Assembly (NCBI RefSeq): GCF_000374185.1
Contig: NZ_KB910518.1
Span: 5,722,886 to 5,786,885 of the forward strand
Direction: 5' to 3'
Length of the DNA: 64,000 bases
DNA from: Paenibacillus sp. HW567
GTDB lineage: Bacteria; Bacillota; Bacilli; Paenibacillales; Paenibacillaceae
Below are positions 24,967-33,605 of this stretch, in pieces; position 1 is the first letter of the stretch; each line of letters begins with the position of its first letter. A program made the translations under genes and the position numbers. The notes under the pieces were generated by a model. That model saw nothing but the letters and a program-made list of their open reading frames with translations, was not told the DNA's origin and made no database searches.

Positions 24967-25746
24967 CTACCTTCTCCGCGCCGCCACACTGACCACGCCG
25001 TAGCGGAAAAGCACTTTGCGGCCGAACCAGCCAAACAGCCGGTCCGTGGCAAAACCCATGAACCCCAGGCAGAATAGCCCGACAAAAATCCAGTCCGTGC
25101 GGAAGAACAGCCGCGAATTCCAGATGAGATAGCCAACCCCTTCGTTTGAGGCAATCATTTCCGCACCGATGATGGCCATGTAGGAGGTTCCCATCGCCAG
25201 CCGCACTCCCGTGAAGATATACGGAATCGTAGCCGGTACAATGACATGCAGCAGAATCTGCCACTCGCTTGCCCCCATGCTGCGGGCGGAACGGATTTTG
25301 TCCTCCTCCACCGCCATTACACCCGTTAAGGTATTCAGCACCACAATGAAAAAGGTCGCATACATAATCAGCGCAATCTTCGACTGCTCCCCGATGCCGA
25401 ACCAGACCAGGAACAGCGTGATGAAGGCAATCGGCGGAATAAAGCGGATGAAATTCAGGAACGGCTCGGCAAAAATGCGGATGACATTTACTTTTCCAAT
25501 TATCAGCCCCACAGGAATAGCCAACAGGCTTCCGAGCACCCAGCCGACCAGCACCCGGTAAAAGCTGATGCCGATATACTGCAGCAAGGTACCGTCCGCA
25601 ATCAGCTCCCGCCCTCCTTTAAGGGTGCTCCAGGGGCCGGGGATCACATCAGGGCCATATACCCAAGCGCCCAACTGCCAGATGCACAGTGCCGCAATCC
25701 ACAGCAGGGAGACGGACACCCATTTTTTCTCCACCCATTTCATCAT
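24967..25746 (-). CDS. SsuC/TauC-type ABC permease
   Basis: A 259-residue permease with about six membrane segments. The EAA-like loop is RSARSMGASEWQILLHVIVPATIPYIFTGVR. It belongs to the sulfonate/nitrate/taurine importer family and starts at ATG 25746, 15 bp after the ATPase gene stop. Works with the adjacent ATPase and binding protein. Confidence 0.9.
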   Translation of the reverse strand: MMKWVEKKWVSVSLLWIAALCIWQLGAWVYGPDVIPGPWSTLKGGRELIADGTLLQYIGISFYRVLVGWVLGSLLAIPVGLIIGKVNVIRIFAEPFLNFIRFIPPIAFITLFLVWFGIGEQSKIALIMYATFFIVVLNTLTGVMAVEEDKIRSARSMGASEWQILLHVIVPATIPYIFTGVRLAMGTSYMAIIGAEMIASNEGVGYLIWNSRLFFRTDWIFVGLFCLGFMGFATDRLFGWFGRKVLFRYGVVSVAARRR

Positions 25747-25761
25747 GTGTCACACCCTATC

Positions 25762-26538
25762 CTATTCTTCGAAATGGCTCTGAATTTGATGGTACAGCGA
25801 GTAGAATTCCGGCGAAGCCACATCCCGCGGGAAGGGCAGCGAATTATCGTAAATGTCCGTGATATTGGAGGAGGGGCCAACAGACATAATACTGATCCGC
25901 TCGCCCAGCAGCAGGGCCTCCTGAATATCATGTGTCACAAAAATAACGGTTTTATGCGTCTCGCGCCAGATGTGGACCAGTTCCTTCTGCATCGTCCGCC
26001 GGGTCATCGCGTCCAGCGCGCCAAAGGGTTCATCCATCAGCAGAATGGCCGGATCATTGGCCAGCACCCGGGCGAGCTGCACCCGCTGCTTCATGCCGCC
26101 TGACAGTTCCTTCGGAAACTTCTCCTCATGGCCGTTCAGTCCAACCAGCCCGATATAGCGGTCCGAGATGGCCCGGCGCTCCAATTTGGGCATCTTCTTC
26201 ATCCGCAGTCCGAATTCCACATTCTCCCGGACAGTCAGCCAAGGGAACAGGGACGAGTCCGCCTGCTGGAACACAACCGCCCGGTCTCTGCCCGGCTTAT
26301 TCACCTCTACATTGTCTACTCTCAGATTGCCGCCTGACTTGGAGACAAACCCGGCAATCATGTTCAGGAGTGTCGATTTCCCGCAGCCGCTCGGCCCAAG
26401 CAGCACGAAGAATTCACCGCCTTTAATCACCAGATTCACATCTTTGATAATGTAATGCACGTCTCCCCCGGCAGGCTCGCTGTAGCTTTTGCGGAGCTGC
26501 TCGATATAAATGGCATGGTGCTTGGCAGTCAAGGACAT
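25762..26538 (-). CDS. SsuB/TauB-type ABC ATP-binding protein
   Basis: A 258-residue ATPase: LLGPSGCGKSTLLNMIAGF (Walker A), LSGGMKQRVQLARVLA (signature), ILLMDEPFGALD (Walker B) and VTHDIQEALLLGERISIMS (switch His and typical SsuB tail). AGGAGG lies 6 bp before the ATG. Second gene of the binding protein-ATPase-permease unit. Confidence 0.92.
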   Translation of the reverse strand: MSLTAKHHAIYIEQLRKSYSEPAGGDVHYIIKDVNLVIKGGEFFVLLGPSGCGKSTLLNMIAGFVSKSGGNLRVDNVEVNKPGRDRAVVFQQADSSLFPWLTVRENVEFGLRMKKMPKLERRAISDRYIGLVGLNGHEEKFPKELSGGMKQRVQLARVLANDPAILLMDEPFGALDAMTRRTMQKELVHIWRETHKTVIFVTHDIQEALLLGERISIMSVGPSSNITDIYDNSLPFPRDVASPEFYSLYHQIQSHFEE

Positions 26539-26560
26539 GAGTCACCTCCTGTAAATTTGG

Positions 26561-27562
26561 TTATTTCGAATAAGTCACCTTATCTGGCAGCGCCTTTTTA
26601 AGCGGCTCCAGATTCAGCTTGCTGTTCAGGTCAAAGTCCTGCTTAATGATCCCCGTATCGACCATGTATTTCTTCTGTCCCGCGAGACTGTCATACGCAG
26701 CCTGTGTAAATCCAACCTTCCAAGGGTTGGTCGGCAGATCCTTCAGCGTAGCTTCCTTTGGCTGCTTCACATCCTTGAACATCAGGTCAGCCACTTCCTC
26801 AGGATGCTCCTGGGCATAAGCCGATGCTTCATCCACCGCTGCCAGGAATTCCCCGATTCCATCAGGGTTAGCCTGCACGAACGCATTCCCCGCTACCAGT
26901 CCCATTCCCAGCCGAACTGGGGTCTTCGACATGTCCGTCAGCTCATGCACGCCTTCAAGCGCGGCAAGCTTGTCAGTTAGCGCTGAGCCGCTGAACCAGG
27001 CGGCATCCACATCGCCTTGCTTCAGTGCAATGAAGGCTTCGTCAAAAGCACCCTGTCCCGTCAACGTTACATCGCTTAACGCAAGGCCCTGCTCCTTCAA
27101 GTATTCATCCCACAGATACGGCAGAAAAGTGCCGCGCATGAAGCTTAGTTTCTTCCCCTTCAAATCAGCCGCGGACTTGATATCATCCTTCACGTACAGC
27201 TTCCAGACCGCCGCAGCCTGATCTGTGGCCTGACCGGCGGAAGCAATAATGGAGTACTCCCCTTTGGCAACGGCATTAAGCACCGGGAAGTCGGCGCCGA
27301 AGGCTACGTCCACCTGCTTGATGAAGAGCGCATTTACGCCCTCCGCCGGAGTCCCGAAGTTGACGATTTCCGCCTCAATGCCGTGTTTGGCAAAGATCCC
27401 TTTATCCACAGCCACCCGGAAGGTCGGGTTCGTATTGATGTCGGCAATTTTAATCTTCAAGCCGGATGCCGCCGCATCCCCTTTGGAGCTGCAGCCGGAC
27501 AGCACCAGCACTATAGACAAGGATAAGAGCAGAACTACTGAGCCATACCATGATTTTTTCAA
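26561..27562 (-). CDS. SsuA/NrtA-type substrate-binding lipoprotein
   Basis: A 333-residue lipoprotein (LLLSLSIVLVLSGC, lipidated Cys) of the SsuA/TauA/NrtA-like family: IKIADINTNPTFRVAVDKGI, GIEAEIVNFGTPAEGVNAL and LKGKKLSFMRGTFLP. The start is a TTG at 27562 with AGAGGTG 7 bp upstream. It lies 30 bp downstream of the aryl-sulfate sulfotransferase gene, so an organosulfur ligand (sulfonate or sulfate ester) is likely by context. Confidence 0.88.
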   Translation of the reverse strand: MKKSWYGSVVLLLSLSIVLVLSGCSSKGDAAASGLKIKIADINTNPTFRVAVDKGIFAKHGIEAEIVNFGTPAEGVNALFIKQVDVAFGADFPVLNAVAKGEYSIIASAGQATDQAAAVWKLYVKDDIKSAADLKGKKLSFMRGTFLPYLWDEYLKEQGLALSDVTLTGQGAFDEAFIALKQGDVDAAWFSGSALTDKLAALEGVHELTDMSKTPVRLGMGLVAGNAFVQANPDGIGEFLAAVDEASAYAQEHPEEVADLMFKDVKQPKEATLKDLPTNPWKVGFTQAAYDSLAGQKKYMVDTGIIKQDFDLNSKLNLEPLKKALPDKVTYSK

Positions 27563-27592
27563 AATGATGCACCTCTTCGTTTATGAATTTCG

Positions 27593-29047
27593 CTAGCTGT
27601 TTCTCCGGCTGCCGCCCTCATCCGCAGTAGCCACACAAGCGGCCCCCTCCATGAACGGCAGCGTTGTTGCTACACTAACCACAGAATCCGAGCCTTTCGG
27701 CGCAGCGCCAGGCACTCTGAAGGTGGATACCTCTATCGGCTCAATGGCATTTTCCTGCGGCTTCTCCAGTTGCGGAACCCAGGCATAAGGCACACGGTAG
27801 GATCGGTAGACCATATTCGTATTTCTGCGGTCGGTGTAAGGAGAGATATACTCCCACACCAGCTCATGCTCTGCCGTCACTTCGAACAAGCGGCCATTCG
27901 AGCCTTCGGTAATCAGCGTATTGCCGTTCGGGAGCCGCTGGGCCGAGCTGATATACGGGCTGTAGAATTTATAGGAATCGGTAGGAACAGAGAAACCCGC
28001 CTCTGCCGAGGTATACTGCCATTCAATATCCAGCGTTACCGGATTGATCTCCAGCACCCGGGAGTGGTCGCGCAGCGCATTCTTTTGCCCAAAAGGTGAA
28101 GAAGGATTCGGCAGGCCATATCCGCCCCAGCCGCCGTTGTCGAACACCAGCAGATTGCCTTCGCCCGGCAGCCCCTTCGGAATAATGTGCGCGTGATGCT
28201 GGCCGATAATCCAGTCGATATGCTTCACTTCAGGCAGCGAGTAGTCCGGTCCCAGCCGCCAGACAATAGCCCCGGTCACCTTGTCGGTAATGGCGATAAT
28301 ATTCGCCTCCCGGGCATCCCAGATAATGTTGTCGGGGTGGAAACGCTCATCGCCCTGATCATAGAATTTGTTCGGTCCCACATACGAAGCCGAATTGATA
28401 TGCAGCCAGTCGCCTACGCCGCCGCCCAGATCACCGAAGGAGCGGGTGTTCGGATCACGGAACAGGACATTGCGCGCCGCCTCGTCAAAACCCAGCTCAT
28501 CAAAATGGTCACTGGCCGCCCACTCCCAGACAATATTGCCCTCCCAGTCCACTTCAATGATCGTGTCATCCAGCAGTTGCTTGTCGGAGATCTGGTGATT
28601 ATGCAAATTCTTATGAGCCAGAATCAATGTTTTACCGCTGTTAGCTGAAGGTTCAAGGCCGGGAGCATAGTAGCCGACAGGATTACCCTCCCGCTGATAA
28701 TCATGATGCTGGCGGGCATACCATAGCGGCTCATAGCCGGGGTCCTCGATATGCTCGTAGCTGTTATATTTCCAGACCACGTTGCCGTCCCAATCAACCT
28801 GCACCAGATCAACATTATCCTGAATTCCGAACTTCGGATCTCTTCGTCCCGTGCTGCCAAGCACATAGCCGCCGGGAAGGATTTTGGCCGGAAACCCGAT
28901 TAGCCCCTGCCATAAATGCACCTCCTTCCCGCTCATATCAATCAGCACAACCCCCTCATCACCCGCCTGGAATACGGTGTAGCCGCTCCACGCTTTGCCG
29001 GGATTATAGACTGTTGCTCCTGTTGGATATACGGTTGAATGTCCCAT
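27593..29047 (-). CDS. Aryl-sulfate sulfotransferase, cytoplasmic
   Basis: A 484-residue arylsulfotransferase-family protein, a predicted six-bladed propeller that moves sulfuryl groups between phenolic esters without PAPS. Blade repeats of the form DWDGNVVWKYN, DWEGNIVWEWA and TAEHELVWEYIS are visible, with conserved His in RQHHDYQREG, HNHQISD and GQHHAHIIPKG as candidate catalytic residues. It lacks a signal peptide, unlike the well-known periplasmic AssT. AGGAGG lies 7 bp before the ATG. It is first in a run with the SsuABC-like importer, consistent with use of imported aryl sulfates as sulfur source; the role is inference. Confidence 0.85.
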   Translation of the reverse strand: MGHSTVYPTGATVYNPGKAWSGYTVFQAGDEGVVLIDMSGKEVHLWQGLIGFPAKILPGGYVLGSTGRRDPKFGIQDNVDLVQVDWDGNVVWKYNSYEHIEDPGYEPLWYARQHHDYQREGNPVGYYAPGLEPSANSGKTLILAHKNLHNHQISDKQLLDDTIIEVDWEGNIVWEWAASDHFDELGFDEAARNVLFRDPNTRSFGDLGGGVGDWLHINSASYVGPNKFYDQGDERFHPDNIIWDAREANIIAITDKVTGAIVWRLGPDYSLPEVKHIDWIIGQHHAHIIPKGLPGEGNLLVFDNGGWGGYGLPNPSSPFGQKNALRDHSRVLEINPVTLDIEWQYTSAEAGFSVPTDSYKFYSPYISSAQRLPNGNTLITEGSNGRLFEVTAEHELVWEYISPYTDRRNTNMVYRSYRVPYAWVPQLEKPQENAIEPIEVSTFRVPGAAPKGSDSVVSVATTLPFMEGAACVATADEGGSRRNS

Positions 29048-29061
29048 GATTCATCCTCCTT

Positions 29062-29150
29062 AAAGTTTTGTAAGCATACGCTTCCTTGATTTCACTTCGT
29101 ACAAAACTCGCTTCGGAAGCTACGCATAAGTTTTGTAAGCATAAGCTTCC
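29062..29150 (-). repeat. Near-identical direct repeats in sulfotransferase leader
   Basis: Two 23-bp copies (29062-29085 and 29128-29150) of an element ending in TAAGCATAAGCTTCC or TAAGCATACGCTTCC differ at one position; between them is a partial inverted copy (TACAAAACTCGCTTC). They fill the gap between the MarR stop and the sulfotransferase start. Confidence 0.75.
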
Positions 29151-29159
29151 ATTCTCATC

Positions 29160-29702
29160 TCAGTAGCTGAGATAGTTCTTCTTCACGCCTACGCGCGGCT
29201 TCTGTTCAAGGGTCTGCGAACGGGGTGGCTCGACATTTTGCTCCGCCAGCTTGAGCAGTGTCTCCGAGAAGCCCTCCAGATTGGCGATGATCCGCTCATA
29301 GAAGCGGGCCTGCTGCTCCAGTTCCTCCGCCGTAAAGCCATCGAACAGAAGCGTAATACATCGGGCCCCGATGTTGCCGTTGCGCGCAACCATCTCCCGC
29401 CCTTTATCCGTAATGTCGAGCAGCACGGTGCGCCGGTCATTCTCCTTGCGTCTGCGTACCGTGTATCCGCCCGACTCCAGCTTATCGCTCAGCGCCGTTA
29501 TGGCGCCTGAGGTGAAATCCAGTTGCTCCGCAAGATCGCCGAGACGCTGTTCTCCGTCACGGATAATTTTTTGCAGAATCAGCATGCCCGGTAGAGCAAT
29601 CCCCTCCACGCTTACCCGGTCGCGCTCCTTCACAAATCTCCGCACCATTCTGCGGAACAGATCATCCGCTTCCTCCAGTTGCTCCCACTGCTTATCGTGC
29701 AT
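29160..29702 (-). CDS. MarR family transcriptional regulator
   Basis: A 180-residue MarR protein: LPGMLILQKIIRDGEQRLGD, LDFTSGAITALSDKLESGGY (recognition helix) and RKENDRRTVLLDITDKG (wing). The C-terminus extends beyond the usual MarR length with a polar tail. The ATG has AGGGGA upstream. It is immediately upstream of the sulfotransferase and importer genes, whose expression it probably controls. Confidence 0.88.
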   Translation of the reverse strand: MHDKQWEQLEEADDLFRRMVRRFVKERDRVSVEGIALPGMLILQKIIRDGEQRLGDLAEQLDFTSGAITALSDKLESGGYTVRRRKENDRRTVLLDITDKGREMVARNGNIGARCITLLFDGFTAEELEQQARFYERIIANLEGFSETLLKLAEQNVEPPRSQTLEQKPRVGVKKNYLSY

Positions 29703-29761
29703 TCAGTTCCCCTGCTTTCCAGTAATCAGATACTCCATACAACAAGACATAATATCCTGGA

Positions 29762-29827
29762 ACCGCAAAAAGACCCCCGGAACATCCCCTTATGCGGGAT
29801 AAACACGGGAGCCTTTGGCGGTCCAAT
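29762..29827 (-). repeat. Long imperfect hairpin in marR leader
   Basis: Minus strand: GGACCGCCAAAGG and CTTTTTGCGGTTCC close a long imperfect stem containing ATCCC/GGGAT and CCCG/CGGG inner pairings. It lies between a dyad at 29858 and the marR start, so it would be transcribed in the leader; it could be an attenuator-like structure or a palindromic repeat. Confidence 0.5.
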
Positions 29828-29857
29828 CAGCTCAGTTATTAGTTTCACGGTAATTAT

Positions 29858-29884
29858 TTCACTGTTCATTTAATTAGCAGTGAA
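29858..29884 (-). promoter_or_regulatory. Operator-like dyad upstream of marR/sulfotransferase operon
   Basis: TTCACTG (29858-29864) and CAGTGAA (29878-29884) are perfect 7-bp arms around AT-rich sequence, in the promoter region of the MarR gene at 29702. Confidence 0.45.
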
Positions 29885-29965
29885 GGATTGCCGTAATCAT
29901 ATACCCTTTTATTCCTACCTGTCAAGTATGTATTTATAATGTGATACCGTTCTGCTTGTACAAAA

Positions 29966-29999
29966 GAAAATCGCCCCCCTTGATGAGCTGGCGATTTTC
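29966..29999 (-). terminator. Terminator after PIN-like gene
   Basis: Minus strand: GAAAATCGCC and GGCGATTTTC arms around a 14-nt loop, with TTTTC in the distal arm, 11 bp after the stop at 30010. Confidence 0.75.
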
Positions 30000-30009
30000 A
30001 AGTCTCGCT

Positions 30010-30834
30010 CTAGTAGATAACCTCAATCGTTCCTTGCTTTAATCGTTCCAAAAAAAGAGGGTTGTCCATTGCGCCTTCTATAGTTTTTGGTGCCGTAATC
30101 CCCCCACTGATTTCTTTATAAAGCACCTTCCTCACTTCATCTCTATAACAACCAACTAATGAATCAATTGATTCACCTCTACGTAGCAAAGCCTGAAGCA
30201 TCAATTCGTCACTCAATACCCGCACGTCATACGGACTCCTAATTTCTGATCCGATATCTTTAAAGCGATGATAACAATGGTTAACAATGTTATATAAATC
30301 CCTATCAAGCCCTATGAAGAAAATAGAAATTTTCGGGAAAATCTCACATAACATATTTGACAGCCATAGCAAGGAGTACTCTCCTTTATTTTTTCCGCTG
30401 GAAAAATAAGTGAGAAATAAATCCATTACCCTCCTTTCTATCTCATCCGTCTCTATATGTTTAATAGAGTCAACCAACGATTGAATAGACTGGAAGGAAC
30501 GAATTGCACAATTTTTATATTGACTGAGTGCACGTTGCTTCGGTACATACATTTCATGAAAATAATCAATAAGGGATGTTTCATCTATTAATATGATTTT
30601 AGGAAATTGCTGTAGAAAATTAGTATACCGTCCCGTATCTTCACTGAACTTTAGCTCGTCAAGGATCGTCTGTGTTAGAATTACCACATCATTATTGATA
30701 AATGATTGAGACATACTAACACCATGGCGGAAATACGCCAGTTCATGCCGAGATATAGCTACGGTATCGTATAGGAAGGCTCTCGGTGATGAATCCAGGA
30801 TATCCGTTATTTCTTCGAAATCCGTAATAATCAT
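30010..30834 (-). CDS. PIN-like nuclease domain protein
   Basis: A 274-residue protein. Not assigned to a named family, but the acidic pattern of PIN-domain ribonucleases is visible: D23 in FLYDTVAIS, E60 in ILDELKF, E152 in the typical KGEYSLLWLSN, and D177/D179 in FIGLDRDLYNI. A C-terminal extension of about 85 residues follows. It starts 2 bp after the ImmA/IrrE-like gene stop, so translation is coupled. The context (HTH regulator, zinc protease, nuclease) suggests a regulated toxin or defence effector. The DNA is AT-rich compared with flanking genes. Function is inferred. Confidence 0.65.
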   Translation of the reverse strand: MIITDFEEITDILDSSPRAFLYDTVAISRHELAYFRHGVSMSQSFINNDVVILTQTILDELKFSEDTGRYTNFLQQFPKIILIDETSLIDYFHEMYVPKQRALSQYKNCAIRSFQSIQSLVDSIKHIETDEIERRVMDLFLTYFSSGKNKGEYSLLWLSNMLCEIFPKISIFFIGLDRDLYNIVNHCYHRFKDIGSEIRSPYDVRVLSDELMLQALLRRGESIDSLVGCYRDEVRKVLYKEISGGITAPKTIEGAMDNPLFLERLKQGTIEVIY

Positions 30835-30836
30835 AC

Positions 30837-31613
30837 TTACTGGGTCCTTCTTCTGGCTTCAAAATATTGCATTACATTCTTCAAGGTACTCCAGTTGTTG
30901 TCATTGGCTACATCAGGTAACCTTCCCTTACCTGATTCCATCACTTTAACAACATCCTGAAAATTAATGATTAGGCTTCTTTGCACGGGAGAAGGGTCCT
31001 TCCCTAGCCGCGTAAATTCTGCCTCTAAGTTATACTTTACATCAAACCTGTTCTTTAACTCTTCTCCATTGATTAACTCGAGCTCAAATAATCGAATTAG
31101 AACAGCCTTATACGGCGCAGAAAAACGAAACATAGTAAGTATGATCTTATCAAGTAAATCATCTTCTCCAAGATTTTGATAGAATGTAACCACCTCCGCC
31201 GCATCCAAAAGCAGGAGAGAAGCAAAATAATCTGCCTTTCGTTCATCTAAGTCTCTGTCAAGATCAGACTCAACTAAATGAAGCTCATCATTTACGTGTT
31301 TTGTCCTAGACAAGGTATGAAATAGCTCATGCAATAGTATGAAATTTTGATAAATGCGAGGCTGCCAACTGTTTAAGTAACATATTACTTTTGGTGATTT
31401 AAATAATATAAACCCGCCAAGAGAATCATCCTTTATAGGGGCTTGAATAAAGTGATGGTTCTCTTCAATCCATCGCATGGCCCCGTCCACAATAGTCCAT
31501 CCGCTTGGGTGCTCATTTTTTAAGTACGTCTTAATGTAATGATCTACTTCGTAGTAGACCTCTTTATTTTGTTTTAACAGCACAGGTAGATGTTCTGATG
31601 TTAGTTCAGGCAT
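30837..31613 (-). CDS. ImmA/IrrE family metallo-endopeptidase
   Basis: A 258-residue protein with the zinc peptidase motif HELFHTLSRT (HExxH, residues 95-99) and a downstream DERKADYFAS (Glu ligand), the ImmA/IrrE pattern. In that family the protease cleaves a partner HTH repressor (as ImmA cleaves ImmR in ICEBs1). The cognate HTH gene lies 11 bp upstream. The C-terminal half (about residues 150-258) is helical and may sense the signal. Start at ATG 31613. Confidence 0.85.
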   Translation of the reverse strand: MPELTSEHLPVLLKQNKEVYYEVDHYIKTYLKNEHPSGWTIVDGAMRWIEENHHFIQAPIKDDSLGGFILFKSPKVICYLNSWQPRIYQNFILLHELFHTLSRTKHVNDELHLVESDLDRDLDERKADYFASLLLLDAAEVVTFYQNLGEDDLLDKIILTMFRFSAPYKAVLIRLFELELINGEELKNRFDVKYNLEAEFTRLGKDPSPVQRSLIINFQDVVKVMESGKGRLPDVANDNNWSTLKNVMQYFEARRRTQ

Positions 31614-31624
31614 GATAAGGCCCC

Positions 31625-31975
31625 TTACTCATAAATATTGACTAAATCACAAATTTTGCGAATTTGTTCCAGACCATCTCGTCCTTCTTCCGACAGTTTT
31701 CCTGCTGAGAAAGCTACTTTATTTTCCAGACCGGTCTGCAATGCTGAAACTCGCTTATATAAAAAATCATCACTAATGAAAAATGTGGGGGAAAGCCCCA
31801 AAACATCAGCCAATTCAGCAGCAAATTGAACCGTTTTTTGATTCTTTCCACTCAGGTTGGCATAAAGTGCTGAAGTTGACTTTCCCATCCTCTTGGCCAA
31901 GCGTTCCTTACGAAGTCCCTCATTGTCCAAGTAATAATTGATCCGATTCAAAATGTCTTGATCACGTGTCATCAT
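31625..31975 (-). CDS. XRE-type HTH regulator
   Basis: A 116-residue protein with an N-terminal helix-turn-helix (about residues 10-66): LRKERLAKRMGKSTSALYAN, then AAELADVLGLSPTFFISDD. The C-terminal part is a helical tail that may be cut or bound by the neighbouring protease. It starts at ATG 31975 (or 31972) with GGAGG about 10 bp upstream. It heads the three-gene unit and probably represses it. Confidence 0.85.
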   Translation of the reverse strand: MMTRDQDILNRINYYLDNEGLRKERLAKRMGKSTSALYANLSGKNQKTVQFAAELADVLGLSPTFFISDDFLYKRVSALQTGLENKVAFSAGKLSEEGRDGLEQIRKICDLVNIYE

Positions 31976-32028
31976 AGGTCATCACCCTCCTTATAATTAT
32001 TATATGCCAAAAAGAAAGGAAATACAGA

Positions 32029-32110
32029 TTTTCAGTAAAAAAAACAATAAAATCAATGGTTTTATCCGTAAATATGATAATCAATATTATTATTTATTGT
32101 TTTTCAGTAA
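32029..32110. promoter_or_regulatory. AT-rich promoter region with direct repeats
   Basis: TTTTCAGTAA occurs at 32029-32038 and 32101-32110, 72 bp apart, in a very AT-rich region upstream of the HTH gene; on the minus strand GGCATATAAT (about 32010-32000) gives a consensus -10. The repeats are candidate HTH-binding sites. Confidence 0.4.
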
Positions 32111-32166
32111 TTTATCACTTTCACTTATTCATTGCAGATCAATTTCCCGCCAGCCTCCCTCACCTC

Positions 32167-33531
32167 TCACATCGCTTTTTCAGTCAAGTCGCTGACTAAA
32201 TTTCGTATCCACTTGCGGGAGTAAATCCGGGCGTAGCCGAAGCCAAAGCGGACAACCTCCTCAAGCGAAATGACGAGATACACAAGGTACACAGGCTGCT
32301 TCCAGACGTACGACAGCAACAGCCCGGATGGGACGCCGATCAGCCATGTTGCGGTAGATTCCATAACGAACACGAACTTGCTGTCTCCCCCGCTGTTCAG
32401 AATGCCGCCGGCCATAATCATATTGGATACTTTGACCCACAGAAATCCAGCGAACACAATTACAATATATACACCCATTTGTTTTGCATCCTCAGAGATA
32501 TTGAATGCAGAGACATACAGCTTCGAGCCGGCCGCAATAATGCCCCCGACGATCAGAGAGATTACGATGCCCAGACGGATGAATTTTTTCGCATGATCGA
32601 GTGCGATGTCGGTTTCATTCGCGCCTAAACGGTTGCCAACCAGCACTCCGGCGGCACTGGCCAGACCTGACAGCAAACCGATGCACAGCCCCTGCAGCGG
32701 GAATGTAATGGTCATCGCGGTCATCTCCATTGTTCCCATGCGGCTGTAGATGATCGCATATGCCGTTTCGCCGAGTACCCAGATCAATTCAGTCAACAGC
32801 AGCGGATAGGTCGTTCCAAAAAACTTGCGGATGAGCGGTTTAGGAATAATGAACAAGTTCTTCAACTGGGCAGCCCCCGGGAGACGATACCGGTACACGG
32901 CACCGATGATCAGCAAACATTCGACCACCCTGGAAATAAGCGTAGCTATGGCCGAGCCCTTCAGACCAAGCTCAGGAGAGCCGAAGTGGCCGAAAATAAG
33001 CACGTAATTCAGGATGACATTCAAACCAACCGTAATTAAGCTTACATACATCGGCCATTTGGCATGTCCGGTACTGCGTAAAATCGCGGAATACATCATC
33101 GTAAACATAACAGGCACGAAGCCAAGCGACATGAATCTCAAGAAAATGTGCCCATCGTCTATTACATTCGCATCGGTGGTGAACATGCTCAGAAAAAGCG
33201 GTGAGTCCATGAAGACAGCCGCGGAGAACAGGAACGAAAACACAAAGCCGGTGATCAGACCGAGACCCAGCACATGGGATACACTTTTGGCATCCTTGTT
33301 CCCCCAAAACTGGGCAGCATATATGGATACACCCGTTGATAGACCGGCCAGTACCACTGCGATGATCCCGTAGATTTTTGTAGACATCCCGACCGAGGCA
33401 ATCGCCACGTCTCCAAGCTGTCCGACCATCATTTGATCCGTCAAATTGAGGAGTGCCATCAGCAGGCTTTGAAGCGTAACCGGCACCGCAATTTTATATA
33501 CACTTTTATAGAAATTATCCTTCTCTGACAT
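32167..33531 (-). CDS. MATE family efflux transporter
   Basis: A 454-residue membrane protein with about 12 hydrophobic segments and MATE features: AVPVTLQSLLMALLNLTDQMMVG at the N-terminus, and LPLQGLCIGLLSGLASAAGVLVGNRLGANE starting the second half. Cation-coupled export of a small molecule is the family role. It is the last gene of the co-directional 32-38.7 kb group, 74 bp after the RibD-like gene, and could export that group's product. Confidence 0.9.
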   Translation of the reverse strand: MSEKDNFYKSVYKIAVPVTLQSLLMALLNLTDQMMVGQLGDVAIASVGMSTKIYGIIAVVLAGLSTGVSIYAAQFWGNKDAKSVSHVLGLGLITGFVFSFLFSAAVFMDSPLFLSMFTTDANVIDDGHIFLRFMSLGFVPVMFTMMYSAILRSTGHAKWPMYVSLITVGLNVILNYVLIFGHFGSPELGLKGSAIATLISRVVECLLIIGAVYRYRLPGAAQLKNLFIIPKPLIRKFFGTTYPLLLTELIWVLGETAYAIIYSRMGTMEMTAMTITFPLQGLCIGLLSGLASAAGVLVGNRLGANETDIALDHAKKFIRLGIVISLIVGGIIAAGSKLYVSAFNISEDAKQMGVYIVIVFAGFLWVKVSNMIMAGGILNSGGDSKFVFVMESTATWLIGVPSGLLLSYVWKQPVYLVYLVISLEEVVRFGFGYARIYSRKWIRNLVSDLTEKAM

Positions 33532-33605
33532 GAATTTTTGACAACCCCCATATTCTTGATTTTACAGCTTCCATAACCATTCGCAGTCTATGCCCTGAGC
33601 AACTG

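Noticed and set aside
29762..29827. S-box (SAM) riboswitch before the sulfur-related operon
   Set aside because: The hairpin lacks the conserved S-box core sequences; only an unnamed structure can be supported.
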